From contig JAFEDS010000010.1 of assembly GCA_018241505.1 (NCBI GenBank), forward strand, positions 62,001-126,000: DNA of 64,000 bases, read 5' to 3'. Under the pieces are notes generated by a model. It did no database searches. It was given only the letters and a program-made list of their open reading frames with translations, and had not been told where the DNA came from. The position numbers were made by a program, and so were the translations under genes. The stretch comes from Pseudomonadota bacterium. GTDB lineage: Bacteria; Pseudomonadota; Gammaproteobacteria; Steroidobacterales; Steroidobacteraceae. Shown one piece after another: positions 63,534 to 64,000 of the stretch (position 1 is the first letter of the stretch; every line of letters begins with the position of its first letter).

Positions 63534-63923
63534 TCAGGAACGCAGCGTCTTTTCGGCTTCCCGGCGTTGCCCATCCACCTGAATGGCGCCCGCGGCATCG
63601 GTAACGACCTGCTCGAGGACAGCCAGGTACTCCATGTATTTCTTCCGGCCCTCGCTCGTGATCCGACACAGGGTCAACGAGCGGTTGCCCTCGACACCCT
63701 TGAAAATGGTGATGAGGCCCGCGTCATCCAGAACCTGCAGGTGACGGCTCAAGTTGCCATCCGTCAGGTTGCACATCCGCTTGAGATCATTGAAAGCCAG
63801 ACCGGCGCCGTTGGCAATCAACGCAGTGAGCACGCTGAGGCGTGCGTGCTCGTGAATCAGGCGATCGAGCCCCTCATAAGCGAACGGTGCATCTTCGGCG
63901 CTACGCGGTTTCTTGGAGCTCAT
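63534..63923 (-). CDS. Winged-helix transcriptional regulator
   Basis: 129 residues, MarR/ArsR-like single winged helix (about 15-100): RLSVLTALIANGAGLAFNDLK, recognition helix TDGNLSRHLQVLDDAGLI and wing FKGVEGNRSLTLCRIT. It matches the small group of regulators found next to short DUF-type membrane proteins. The ATG at 63923 is taken; a GTG two codons earlier is possible. The gene start overlaps the end of the upstream membrane protein gene by 23 bp, so the two are coupled. No ligand predicted. Confidence 0.88.
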   Translation of the reverse strand: MSSKKPRSAEDAPFAYEGLDRLIHEHARLSVLTALIANGAGLAFNDLKRMCNLTDGNLSRHLQVLDDAGLITIFKGVEGNRSLTLCRITSEGRKKYMEYLAVLEQVVTDAAGAIQVDGQRREAEKTLRS

Positions 63924-64000
63924 TTTCACTACCGTGTTTCAGGATCGCAGCAATCAAGAGTTGACCGACTCCGAACGGAATCCCCATGAACCAAGGCGAA
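63901..64000 (-). CDS. C-terminal end of a small membrane protein (cut by window edge)
   Basis: 32 codons of a frame open to the right edge encode a hydrophobic helix (FMGIPFGVGQLLIAAILK) and a short hydrophilic tail ending QETA, stop TAG. Its end overlaps the regulator start, and such membrane protein-regulator pairs are common. The rest of the gene lies outside. Confidence 0.6.
   Translation of the reverse strand, partial: SPWFMGIPFGVGQLLIAAILKHGSENELQETA

Noticed and set aside
1-64000. tRNA, rRNA, CRISPR, prophage or insertion-sequence genes
   Set aside because: Looked for cloverleaf T-arm patterns, spaced repeats and transposase or integrase motifs by eye; none found. A tRNAscan or similar run would be the decisive check.

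Overview
The window is a GC-rich, densely packed chromosomal segment of a gammaproteobacterium, probably from the Xanthomonadales / Steroidobacterales side of the class. Three things point there. Gene order is gammaproteobacterial (fimV-truA-accD-folC-SPOR-cvpA-purF and asd-aroC-prmB). The EF-P lysylation pathway is complete at the level of EpmA, EF-P and EpmB. There are FimV- and FimX-like type IV pilus proteins. No exact taxon can be fixed from sequence alone. I saw no rRNA, tRNA, CRISPR array, prophage or insertion sequence. The only element linked to mobility is one Rpn-family PD-(D/E)XK nuclease gene.

Layout. 1-8.7 kb: partial nitroreductase, branched-chain aminotransferase, a type I secretion-like ABC exporter translationally coupled to a 67-residue membrane protein, CreA, a TonB-dependent receptor paired with a secreted metallo-beta-lactamase-fold hydrolase, and an RlpA-like protein. 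8.8-19.7 kb: small unknown proteins, a periplasmic catalase-like peroxidase, cysS-gltX, cyclophilin-lpxH, an OmpR-type two-component system with the remnant of another gene behind it, a lipoprotein and the Rpn nuclease. 19.8-29 kb (minus strand): one tightly spaced run truA-accD-folC-SPOR-cvpA-purF-glycerate kinase-receiver/Ser-Thr kinase-miaE. 29-35.3 kb: fimV, asd, aroC, prmB. 35.3-41 kb: SCO1, psd, epmA, free-methionine sulfoxide reductase, rarD, efp and epmB, a translation-quality cluster built around EF-P. 41-48.7 kb: a FimX-like degenerate c-di-GMP protein and a tripartite RND pump of the heavy-metal type. 48.8-56.3 kb: cupin, methyltransferases, PAP2 phosphatase, then an ornithine/proline/hydroxyproline gene set. 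56.2-64 kb: a PepSY membrane protein with an unknown exported protein, a YncE beta-propeller, a secreted phosphodiesterase, a QseBC/PmrAB-like two-component system and a winged-helix regulator.

How it fits together. The most notable pattern is a tandem CTAAGT direct repeat with 11-bp spacing. It lies upstream of the RND pump operon (about 43.1 kb), in the YncE / PepSY divergent promoter (about 58.4 kb) and in front of the two-component operon (about 63.5 kb). This suggests an autoregulated regulator whose kinase has a His-rich periplasmic segment and whose targets include a metal-type efflux pump. Other notable points are a receiver-kinase fusion with a degraded receiver coupled to the tRNA hydroxylase MiaE, a proline-forming cluster whose racemase-family member carries the dehydratase-type Cys/Thr pair, a hairpin overlapping the ribosome-binding site of the secreted phosphodiesterase, and probable leaderless genes.
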